DNA of 64,000 nt. Source: Oreohelix idahoensis. Taxonomy: Eukaryota; Mollusca; Gastropoda; Stylommatophora; Oreohelicidae. Each line of letters begins with the position of its first letter. Positions within the stretch are counted from its first letter, which is position 1. The stretch is taken from positions 276,204-340,203 of the forward strand of contig JAMPIV010005826.1 of the NCBI GenBank assembly GCA_024509875.1, in the 5' to 3' direction. Positions 54,426 to 64,000 of the stretch are shown one piece after another. Under the pieces are notes generated by a model. It saw nothing but the letters and a program-made list of their open reading frames with translations. It was not told the DNA's origin and made no database searches. The position numbers and the translations under genes were made by a program.

Positions 54426-56346
54426 TTCTTATCTTATTGTGTCGCATTCACGCTTCACGAAGACGTGTTAAGTTACGCCAGGTTATTAGACGGTCAGCGA
54501 CAGTATTTTATCACAATATCGGTCTGACCATCTTTTCAAGCGACAAGGAGTGTTGAATAGAACCAGATTTTTTTATCTGCTGAAACACATGATAACCCGT
54601 GCACGAGGCGGAACTTATGACATAAGCGCTTCCGGGTCATCCTTGCTACACCAACATTACCGTCTGTGTGACACCTGTGGGCAGACAAGAGTGATATAAT
54701 CGCTTCCGGTCACTTGTTAAAAAGTAATCATGGATGTATTACATTTTAGACAATATGAGTCTACAAATGTGTTTGTGAGAGTGTATGCAAGACATCATAT
54801 TACCATATGTGGGAGACGTGACCTTTGGCAAAATTTTCCGTGTAGGATATATTTGGAAAGTGCCACACCCGACCTGTTTTAAATGATTGGATCTTTCTGA
54901 TTAGATTCATAACATCATTGGAGGGAATATAAGTTGACCAATTTCACAGTTTTATTTCTCTGTGATTTGCCCGCTCGCCAAGACAACATCAGACCTTCGC
55001 CAGAGTGAAGAACTAGGTTCATAATTCCTATTTGTTAACCGGACCTTTTATTGGAGAACCAGATAAGACTTACAAAAGCACAGGAAGCCTCTACATTTTA
55101 ATAAGGAACCCCGAGACTAGGAAACTGAAGAAACACGCATTCAGAAGGGGCAATCTACTGTAAAATTAAAAGAAATCCCAGACATGTGTAAGAGAAAGAT
55201 TCGTCTCTTTTATTCATCTGTGCGACAAGTCTGTAGCCAGGATTGGCGTAAGTTGTGATTTACATTTCATATTTTATTACTAACATGTGAACTAAAATAT
55301 ATATGTATATATTACCATGTGAATTTTATTGTGTGAAACTCGCTACTGGATGTCAAAGTCATTTGAGGCTGGCACCCTCAGCGTATAGAAAGATGATTCA
55401 TGAACCACCTCTGCACGGGCTGGTGATTGCTTTATTGATAGTTTCGTAAAGAGAACTAAAAGCATAAAGTAGTTCCAGGTTCCCTATGGAGCAGGGAGGG
55501 AAAGATGAAAAGAAATGATGTTCATTCTAAGAATAATACTTACATTTTCAAAGCAGTGTAAAAGTCCCTATAAACATATTTACTTTAAAATTAATGTAAG
55601 TTTTCAAGCTTTAAACCAACGTAAATGTCTATGTGGAAATATTCAGTTTAATTAATAGAAGTTTCAAACTTTTCCACTAGTGTAAATGTAAAGGAAACAT
55701 AAATGAATTTATATTGTGAACACTTTTCAAACCGTAGAGATGTAAATGTAAAACATATTATATCTGTACGTTTAACCTTTTCATTTAAATGTAAGGTAAA
55801 GCTAAAGCTATTCAGTTTAAATGTAAAGGAAGTTTTATCCCGAGGGATTAAATTTAATTCTCATCGAGGGTAAATTCTGACATGGGATGATAGAATAGAA
55901 GAAAGGGGGGGAGGGGGGGGGGGGAAGAGACATAACTGTGTCGGGAAAACGCCATACTCAGAAGACCGTTTCGTTTCTATTTCTATTACCAGTTATTGGT
56001 GGTACCAGCAGAAAGGACCATTTCTGGCACAAGCAGGGACAAGCGATTTACGCATTAAGACGGCAGACCAGCTTTGAAGACTTTCCTAGACTCCTGGGAA
56101 ACGAGCTTCACCCTACAAACCTTGACCAGAGACGAGTGACAGCAGTGTACAGAAAACCTACCGATCAGGAGGAGGATTAGAATCATCATTGACAGCTAAG
56201 TTAACCTATATGCTGCCACTTGAATATTTTATAACCCCACACTACCATCACCAACGTGATGAGTGACTTTTCTTGATTCATAACTATTCAGTTTATTAAA
56301 TTTTGTTATTTGTAATGTTACAAATTTAACTTCGATTTAATCCTTT
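54426..56346. other. unassigned AT-rich sequence
   Basis: 55,560-55,850 repeats short 'taaatgtaaa' phrases irregularly. G-run at 55,906-55,924. The 80-codon frame at 55,938 shows no domain pattern. No gene supported. Confidence 0.5.
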
Positions 56347-56592
56347 TGTCGGCGTCTGTGGCCTAATGGATATGAACGCAGTTTCGTAATCCAGATATAC
56401 CAGGTTCGAAACCTGCTGCAGGCGGTTTGGTAGCAGATCGCTTTGTGTGGATTTTTAACAATGGTATAAACGCCGTACCGTTCAGAAAGCAATGGCAAAC
56501 TACTGAATGAAAAAAAATTGCCTAGAAAAATCACAAACAGCCAATAAAAGCTGGGGTTGATTGCCACGTCCTGTAAAGGATAAGCAACTAAC
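56347..56592 (+). repeat. tRNA-derived SINE (family S5)
   Basis: tRNA-like head with A box TGGCCTAATGG and perfect B box GGTTCGAAACC, then a body with 'agcaatggcaaactactgaa' and 'gggttgattgccacgtcctg'. The head does not fold cleanly as a tRNA, so a SINE is more likely than a gene. Confidence 0.7.
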
Positions 56593-56612
56593 TTTTTTAA
56601 AAATCCTTTTAA

Positions 56613-56846
56613 ATGTATAGCCGAGAGGGAAGAGAGAAGGATGGCGAGAGAACACGAAAAGGCACAAGCCGAGGAAAAGCAAAGGGCGTTCGAAACCGCA
56701 GAGAGAGAGAAAAAGAAAGGGCATTCGCTAAGGAGAAGGAACAGGCCGAAAGAGCGGAAAAGGAACAGGAGAGGACATTCGCAAAGGAACAGGCCGACAG
56801 AGCCGACGCTATTAGAATTGTTTTCGCTTATCTGAATATCTCATGA
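56613..56846 (+). pseudogene. charged coiled-coil coding remnant, possibly LTR-element gag
   Basis: Two overlapping frames together give heptad-like Glu/Lys/Arg/Ala repeats: REHEKAQAEEKQRAFETAER in one, then EKERAFAKEKEQAERAEKEQ and ERTFAKEQADRADAI in the other. They switch within an A/G-rich run near 56,715. The composition resembles the N-terminal coiled coil of the gag proteins at 16.0 and 42.1 kb, but no direct match is visible. It could also be low-complexity purine-rich DNA. Confidence 0.4.
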
Positions 56847-56932
56847 AGACTCCCATGTGGTAGAAGCTTTACTACTCTTCTATCGACATTTCTGCCACGA
56901 GTAATTTTGTGTAAAGATAGACTCCATTGAAC

Positions 56933-57436
<504 letters not shown>

Positions 57437-57535
57437 CAAACAGATACTGCCACAGGGAGTGAATTGTTGACGCCTCCACTATACCAGATCCAGCTTTATG
57501 ACCTATGCTCCTTAGGGAGGTAAAGGGTATTGACT
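57437..57535 (-). repeat. SINE S2 tail fragment and repeat R junction piece
   Basis: 'acagatactgccacagggag' and 'ccactataccagatccagct' are S2 body on the minus strand. 'ctatgctccttagggaggta' then matches the repeat R site where LTR element A inserted. Confidence 0.6.
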
Positions 57536-58312
57536 GATAGATAAGAATCGTGCATATAGGCCCGTCTTACATTTTGCCCTTCCTCTTACTCATCTTTTAT
57601 TGCTAGTTATTCAGACATTCTCCATACTTAAGGTGTTAGTTTAATGGCGATGCAACATTATAAGTAGTATAAAAGCATACATTTACAGTATTTGATTACA
57701 ATTAAGAAGTAAGATATATTAAAATGAAAAACTAGATCATTAGACCCTCCATACAGTATATTAGATAATAATTCGAAATATAATCCCTTAGGGCGGCATA
57801 TAATTGGCACTCATAATGTATTTGAACAGTCTACGATTATATGAGTAGGGACTGTGCATGTTTTTAAGATCATGTGGAAGATTGTTCCAAAGATGAGCAG
57901 CTGAGTAAGCCAAGCTCTTCTTGAACAAATCTAGCCTGGGCTTGGGTACCTGTAACTGGTTTAAGCGGTTACTACGTTTTTCATTGAATTTTAAAAGAGG
58001 CCACAGATACGTTGGAGCATTCTGTGACAAGATTTTGTGAGCGAATTTAGCTTTGTTAAATAGGAAGTGCTTTCTAAGGGGTGATATTTTAAGATAGTTA
58101 TATAAATCTATACAATGTGTTTGGTGTTTATCAGCAACTAGGCGCACTGCACGTTTTTGAAGTGAATGAAGCCTTTTTGTGTTGGATATGTAACAACCAT
58201 CCCAGATTGTGGAACAATAGTCTAGGTATGCTTGTATATGAGATGTGTAGAACATTTTCCTTGCCCCCTCATCCAGGAAGTGTTTGATTTTGGCTAATTG
58301 AAGCCCATAATA
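57536..58312 (-). pseudogene. CR1/L2-like LINE 3' end, copy 2
   Basis: Minus-strand frame of about 175 codons: SIYYGLQLAKIKHFLDEGAR, HIQAYLDYCSTIWDG, LHSLQKRAVRLV, SPLRKHFLFNKAKFAHKI, then SLAYSAAHLWNNLPHDLK and YMPP, stop. It is the RT thumb/C-terminal region (the YLDYCSTIW and LQKRAVR signatures of CR1/L2-type LINEs). It is 5'-truncated with no catalytic YADD. The 3' UTR runs to about 57,536. Confidence 0.8.
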
Positions 58313-58324
58313 GATACTCTTGAG

Positions 58325-58500
58325 CTTTGGTCACTGTTTGACCACTACTGCAAAGCAGGGGAGGCAATACCGTCACACCTAGTTCGATTTCCCGGTGACC
58401 CTATAACATTTTACTTTTTTGTTGTTGTCTAGTGTCTTCCTTCTGTCTGTGTTACGACTGCCTGCGATTTACCGATATTCGTTTTATTTATTTACAAGAC
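58325..58500 (+). repeat. SINE-like copy (family S4)
   Basis: B-box-like GTTCGATTTCC, then 'cggtgaccctataac', 'ttttgttgttgtctagtgtc' and 'ttccttctgtctgtg', parallel to the body at 30,365-30,430. The head is decayed. Confidence 0.6.
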
Positions 58501-59511
58501 TGTAGGAAATATTTATTTCTCGCTTGTGAATGGACAATAAAACGAGTCCCTTAAACATGGTATCACCTCCCTCTCCCCCTTCTTTTTTTGTCCACTTCTT
58601 TGGAAAGGTTGAGGCAAAGTCTTATGGGTCAAGCATGTGATTTTAGACGTAAGGTTGGAAAACTGCAGGTGTTGCAAGACCTGGAGTATGCATGAGTGAC
58701 GGAGACTGGTAGATACAAAGATGAAAGACCAGGTGATGATATTTACGAGACAATGACTTAAGGGTAAATGAATGACTGAATGAATAAGAAGAGAAGCCAT
58801 ACGGAAATCTACTTGAACTTCAAGTTCTAAATAGAAATGTAATCATCTATACTGATGGACAAGTATATCGATAGACAGACGAACAGACAGACAGATGGTT
58901 AGGCAGGCAGGCAGACTGATTCTTGCCAGGTTGCATCGAGGTTTGTACGACTGAAAACATAAATACTGGCTTCGGAAGTGGACTAATGTCTACAGCGAAT
59001 GTCCACAGGGATGAGACAGTTCGCGGAATTCTATTGAACAAAATGAGACAGGCGGAGCATGTAGAAAGAAAATGAAAGTACAGTTAGTTATTTGAACACA
59101 CGATTAAATGTCATGTTTTAGTAACTATACGTATATTCGTGTCAAAGATATTGAGAAATAAAAGATGGCCAAATACACAGACGTTAGAACGCAGTATTAA
59201 GTTGGTAATCAATAACCGAACAAGGAAAACAGAGAAGGAAGTCTCTAACTTCCAGGATAAATCCAGCAGGATTACACACGGAGCAGGGAGCCGAACATAA
59301 CTAAGCTCATTTCGTTTTTCATTGTCTACTGTTCTTCTGCTAGATCTGCGGACATATTTCTTGTTGACTGTCAGAATATTGAGTGTTTCAACTCTTAGTT
59401 TGTTGTTAAATGTTTAGCGTCTCAGTTCTTGTAAGATACAATTCTTTATATAATGTACGATGTACATGATCAAATATTTCGTGTAAAGTACAGTTATTCT
59501 GATAAGAGCCG
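58501..59511. other. unassigned sequence
   Basis: Short (GACA)/(GCAG) microsatellite at about 58,872-58,920. Otherwise nothing supported. Confidence 0.5.
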
Positions 59512-59835
59512 TCATCTAATGCAAAGTCTGTCTGGTCAAATTCTGCTAAATCCGTTTGATTAAAGTCATTACTAAATGTACTGGCTCGATAAATATCTCC
59601 ACTGACCACAGTGCTTGATGCGTCAAACTTTTCATCTAATTATCTTTTTGTTTTACTAGTCTGACTTAATGTATTTATCATCTAATATATTGTGTATGCG
59701 ATCAAACTATTCATCTAATGTACAGTCTGACTGATCAAATCATCTAAAGTACAGTCTCACTGATCGTGTATCAGCTGACTTATCAACTTCTTCATCCAAT
59801 GCACAACCTGTCTGATCAGACTCTACACCTAATGA
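59512..59835. repeat. degenerate tandem repeat (CATCTAATGTACAGTCTGACTGATCAAA-like)
   Basis: The phrases CATCTAAT, AGTCTG/CTGTCTG and GATCAAA recur in order at least six times with variable spacing; best units lie at 59,705-59,765. An old, decayed minisatellite. Confidence 0.65.
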
Positions 59836-59928
59836 GCAAAAGGTGAACTGAAATACAAGGGGATTGACATAAGTCTTGGGCCTGACCATGAAGGACATGT
59901 CACAGAGAGCTGAAATTTTGTATAGTGT

Positions 59929-60975
59929 TTATTCCTTTTCAATATAGCCACCGTCTGAATTGACACACTTCTGCCATCTCTGCTTGACCTTGAAAAGACC
60001 TTGGGAGTAGAACACCCTATTTTTCAAACTAAACCAGTCATCACATGCCAGTATAACCTCTTCATCGCTGTCAAAATGATTTCCTTTTAGCTGTTTTTTA
60101 AGATTTGGGAATAGAAAAAAGTCTGATGGAGCCAAATCTGGAGAATATGGTGGGTGTGGGAGAATTTCAATATTCAAATCGTTGGCTGCTAGCGGCACAA
60201 GCCGTGCTTTGTGAGAGGGCGCGTTGTCTTGAAGCAAAGGAAGATTTTGAGTGCGCGTTATCCCTCGTTTCCTGGTCACAACCTTTCTTAGTTTGGTGAG
60301 AAGATCTGCATAGTACTGTCCATTTACTGTGTTGCCAAGAGGCAGATAATCTTTCAACAGGACACCTTTGGCGTCCCAAAAAACAGTCAGCATCACTTTT
60401 CCTGCAGATTTCTGCGCTCTCGGTTTGACAGGTGTTGGGGAGCCCGGGGTTTTTCCATTGCATGCTGGCAATTTTGGATTCGGGGTCATAATGGTGTACC
60501 CAAGTCTCATCTGCCCAATGGGCTGATCACCCGTTGGCTTGTCACACCGATTACGGAAACAACGGCAGAAGGATCTATTTGTTGTTGCCCTAAAGACGCC
60601 GCTAGGCGTGATGGGAAACTACAACAGAGAAAATCAATCTGCTGTTGCCCTTAAGACGCCACAAGGCGTGATGGCCTCTGACTGCTTGGTCGGTCTTTGG
60701 CTAAGGACGGAAGAAGAAGAAGAAGAAGTCTCATCTACTGTCACCATGGTCTCCAAAAGGTTTTTTGACTGACACTTTTTGAGCAACTGTTGACAGCAAT
60801 TTACCCTCGTTTGCTTCTGTTCACGTGTCAACAGTCGCGGAACCCAGCGTGCACACACTTTTCTCATATTCATTCTGTTGTATAAAATTCTATAAACTGT
60901 TCTTTCATTTAGTTTTACTCTACTAGCTATCTCCACAATTGTCATTTTTCGATCCTGGTCAATGATTTTCTTCAC
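59929..60975 (-). pseudogene. mariner transposase pseudogene (DD34D)
   Basis: N-terminal part from about 60,975: KIIDQDRKMTIVEIASRVKL and ERTVYRILYNRMNMRKVCAR (helix-turn-helix), WVPRLLTREQKQTRV, then VTVDET, the first catalytic Asp region, where the insert interrupts. After the insert, WVHHYDPESK is followed by a frameshift near a CCCCGGG run (about 60,440). Then KVMLTVFWDAKGVLL, LLQDNAPSHKARLV and PPYSPDLAPSDFFLFPNLKK. I count 34 residues between the second and third Asp. Upstream codons may be lost. Insert plus frameshift make it non-functional. Confidence 0.9.
60502..60738 (+). mobile_element. short RTE-tailed insert in mariner, 13-bp target duplication
   Basis: 'aagtctcatctgc' (60,502-60,514) and 'aagtctcatctac' (60,726-60,738) flank 211 bp. 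Its 3' part carries the LINE A 3' end ('gacgccacaaggcgtgatgg', 'tctgactgcttggtcgg') with a (GAA)n tail. An earlier partial copy of the same block ('gacgccgctaggcgtgatgg') sits 60 bp upstream. Its 5' part has 'gattacggaaacaacggc', resembling the LINE A 5' UTR ('cgttacggaaacagcaa', minus strand near 44,620). It may be a SINE, or a deleted LINE joining 5' and 3' ends. Confidence 0.75.
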
Positions 60976-61347
60976 TCTTGTTGCATTTGTGCGGCCGCAC
61001 TTAAACTGTTGACACCAGTTTTTTTACCGAAGTATATGAAGGACAAGAATCACGAAACACTGGTTCCATCTCCCTGTGTATTTCTGTAGGTGTTTTTCCC
61101 TGAAACATCAGAAATTTTATCACAGCTCTGGCCTCCTTCTTTTCCATTGTTTTGTCAAATCTTTGGAGCAGCAGATCCGGTCAATATGGTACATTGCGCC
61201 GTGAACCGTAGCGGGAAAACCCATTGAAGAAACAAACGCGTACTTCACACATTCAGTGCAAATATGATGAACTTTAAATGTGCCAAGTTTCATCTTCCTC
61301 CTGTGACTCCTTCGTGGTCAGGCCCAAGACTTATGTCAATACCCTTG

Positions 61348-63124
61348 TACCATGGCTGGAATACCTAAGCGGGTTACGCTGATGTACTCGAGCTGATTTA
61401 GGGACAGAATGTGAAGTTAAATTCATTCATTAGGAAGCCTGGGTGTTCATAAAACACCGTAGAGGACGGTGCAATAAATATTGTTCACTTTTTAAAGCAA
61501 AATAATTATAAAAATAGTTCACGTATAAAGCAGAGTAAGGTTTCATTTCAGTGTGAAATTTCTTTCTTTCTATTTTTTTTTTTTTTCCTTGCAAAAATAT
61601 TAACAAACCGAACTGTTAACAAGATCTGTTACAGTGTTTTCTCTACGGACATTACCGGACTCCTTTCTTTGCTTTTAATGTTTGCTAAACATGAGAAAGC
61701 ATATTCACAAAGGAAAGAGAGTATTGTGGACAAAAATTCCTGCGATATTGCGATGTTCATTTAGATATTTTCACAGCATTAAAAAAAAACAAGTTTATCA
61801 CGATTTATCAAGGAACCACTGACGATGTTCTGCGGAAGCCAGTTTGAGACATTATGGCCAAGCCGTTTGCCAGGATAGACCTCGATGTATTAACACTTTT
61901 TTCCCCCTACTGTGCAACTATTAGATGCTAGCTTTACTTTCTTGCCAGGAGCTCACTTCCTGAAGCTGCGACGTGGCTATTATCTACCTATATTAGTCAC
62001 AGGTTCGATTACTTGATTATTTCTTGTAAAGACGCCCAGTTTTAACAGCACATCGCGTTCATTAGGTCTTCTGTTCGTGCCCCTTTCCCCCTCCCCCCAA
62101 TAGGATACAGCACTTGCTATACTATGCCCTATACTCATAAGTCACAGTAAGGAATGTTGCTGTGTTACATGCAGGTATTATCCTTCTTCCCTGTTCTATT
62201 TTGTTTCAGGTAAGCATAATGAAGGGAAAATGAACAGTACAGCCATAAAACTACTTCAATCCTTTATGTACTGGCGGCAAAGAAAAGCACAAACAATCTT
62301 ACAAAGGCCAAAACATAAGTGCAAAAGAAATCGGAAAAATAACTGGTTGCAAAATCAAATTACTGAACAAAATGTTTCAAAATGTTAGTACATTCCGAAC
62401 TTGTGCTCAGACAAGGAAGTTAAGAGATGGACAAATCGATAGCAAGACGAGGTAAAATTCACAACAAATTACAATTTAAAACTAAAGAGGTATTTCTGGA
62501 GACTACCGGAAACGAGAAGATAGAGCTATTCATTATTATTATTATTATTATTATTTTTATAATTTCGTTTAAAGTAAAAGCAGCTTCCACGCTTAGTCGT
62601 TAAGCAAAGTGTGGAGATATCCTCTATTTTACTGTAACCATAGTACACTGTCGACAGACCACATCTGTTGCAGATGGGTTTAACGCAACTGTTGGTGGGC
62701 GCGAATGTCGGTTTTCCCCTTCAGAAAAAAAAAAAAAGCTTGAGTGTTAACAAGGAACTTCATAGATAAAACACACAGAAAACCAGGAATGACCGACCAA
62801 ACATTCAATATTATATGAAATAAAGCAGCAACGCTATTTACTCCTGCTATAATGAACCCGTTCTGACGCAGAAATCCATTTCAAACTGTGAATTCAGTTA
62901 TTCCAAGCTGACAAATCCATTTACGGCACACTCACACGGCGATAACAGTACTTCCTTAATATGAAAACACCCCGATGTTTGTGTTAGCGGTAACAATATC
63001 TGCATTCTCTTTATAACCCCCCGCCAATCCCAGCTTTGATAGGAATCTAGCTATTGCTCAAGATGTAACTATGTCAGGATGGAGAACAAGCAATTTCATC
63101 ACTCCGCAGCCTCCACATGACCAA
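61348..63124. other. unassigned sequence
   Basis: T-run at 61,570-61,586, (ATT)n at 62,532-62,556, A-run at 62,726-62,738. No gene supported. Confidence 0.5.
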
Positions 63125-63400
63125 CACTATCTGCCTCTCACAGCGCTTTCCTCTCCAGGCGAGGAAGTATACGGGTTCCGCGATCGACACCCGGTAGCGT
63201 CACGTTCCAGTCTACCCAGCTGTAAATAGGTAGATGACTCTGCTCTTGACTTAAGAAAGGCAAAGATACCGAATTAGGCAAGGCAAGGCAAAGGCAGCGA
63301 GGAAGGTGTCACCTCACCTCATAAAAATCTGGCACTAGTATGGTGTAAGTCTCAAACACTTCCCTGCCCTATCAGATATGGGACCATCTTTATCTTTTCT
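63125..63400 (+). repeat. SINE S2 copy with decayed head
   Basis: Head-like 'cgatcgacacccggtagcgt', then 'cagtctacccagctgtaaat', 'ggcaaaggcagcgaggaagg' and 'gatatgggaccatctttatc'. An internal AAGGC expansion (GGCAAGGCAAGGCAAAGGC) is near 63,271. Confidence 0.8.
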
Positions 63401-63721
63401 TCTTTATATCTACATTCGAATCTGTGCTTAATCGGGTATCTTCACTTTAACACTCGCTACAACAAACTGAGGCTACAACATAAATAAATAAACACATATG
63501 CATGCGTGTGTATGTGTGTATTTCGTTGTTAATGTTTCAGTTTCACATATCTCATCAACGCCAGTCTCAAAAATATTATTTTCTCAATTTGTTATTTGCC
63601 TCATGTTTTCAGTCTCCATCAAACAAGCTTATAAATTAATTAACACTTACATCACATTTCTCCCTTATTACATTCATTCATTCATTTTCATATAGCTTTT
63701 CCCACAAATATGATGTCTTCC
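63401..63721. other. unassigned sequence
   Basis: AT-rich; short (ATTC)n at 63,671-63,686. Confidence 0.5.
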
Positions 63722-64000
63722 CAATGTTCACCACTTGAACATTTCTATGGCATTTCCACACAAATCATACGTATCTCCAATGTTCACCCCCTGAACATTT
63801 CTATATCATTTCCCTACAAATCATACGTATCTCTAAATGTTCACCACTTGAACATTTATATTACATTTCCACACAAATTATACGTATCTCCAATATTCAC
63901 CCCTTGAACATTTAAATAGCATCTCCACACAAATCATACGTATCTGCAATGCTCACCACTTGAACATATCTATAGCATTTCCCCACAAATCATACGTATC
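63722..64000. repeat. 56-bp minisatellite with an internal dyad, at least 5 copies
   Basis: Units start at 63,722, 63,778, 63,834, 63,891 and 63,947 and run off the window. Each holds the dyad ATGTTCA-N4/5-TGAACAT (with changes) and ends with an 'acaaatcatacgtatct' block. Two short open frames here are the repeat translated. Confidence 0.93.

Larger units (their letters stand above)
59856..61347 (-). mobile_element. mariner element with both terminal repeats, split by a 211-bp insert
   Basis: Terminal repeats of about 31 bp (TTGACATAAGTCTTGGGCCT core at both ends, inverted) are flanked by TA. Removing the 211-bp insert and one duplication leaves about 1.27 kb, the standard mariner length. 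Confidence 0.92.

Noticed and set aside
55938..56180. 80-codon open frame
   Set aside because: No recognisable domain, no upstream support, isolated in AT-rich unassigned DNA.
56347..56425. Functional tRNA gene (Thr- or Arg-like)
   Set aside because: Anticodon stem does not pair and a SINE body follows directly.

Overview
This is animal genomic DNA. It is AT-rich and almost entirely transposable elements, SINEs and simple repeats. I found no host protein-coding gene, rRNA gene or convincing free-standing tRNA gene. The mix of RTE-type and RNase H-bearing LINEs, several tRNA-headed SINE families, Tc1/mariner and hAT DNA transposons, and long-LTR Ty3-type elements of Gmr1-like gene order suggests an invertebrate. 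A gastropod mollusc is my best guess, but this is an inference from the repeat repertoire and the sequence does not prove it.

Layout. 0-13.5 kb is a patchwork of truncated LINE 3' ends, SINE pieces, a LINE split by a small hAT element, two Tc1-type elements and many (TA)n arrays. 13,693-22,097 is LTR element A (+ strand): 2.06-kb LTRs, a tRNA-Pro primer site, a gag ORF and an RT/RNase H ORF, with the protease and integrase core missing; its target duplication is GGGAG. 22-32.8 kb holds SINEs, LINE tails, minisatellites and a SINE palindrome, with long stretches that I cannot assign. 32,835-48,945 is a three-level nest. LINE B (I-group, +) was hit in its 5' region by LINE A (full-length RTE type, -), whose endonuclease region was then hit by LTR element B (-). 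A target-site duplication is visible at every level. 50,736-53,157 is a solo LTR related to element A. 53-64 kb holds more LINE ends, SINEs, minisatellites and a mariner split by a small RTE-tailed insert.

Points that stand out. (1) The solo LTR carries a 382-bp block bounded by GTAAG and TTTCAG. Both LTRs of element A lack it exactly, at the position splicing would produce, so this looks like an intron inside an LTR. (2) Both LTR elements have Ty3-type proteins but the order protease-integrase-RT-RNase H, as in copia elements and the Gmr1 group, and their gag contains a SCAN-like capsid region. (3) Element A is a recent (LTRs about 0.5% different by eye) but defective chimera that carries an unrecognised reading frame where the integrase core should be. 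(4) The nest gives a full relative order of insertion.

The genes here do not form a host pathway. The autonomous-type elements (RTE LINE A, element B) encode the enzymes that related defective copies and SINEs probably borrow, as suggested by shared 3' tails such as (GAA)n.
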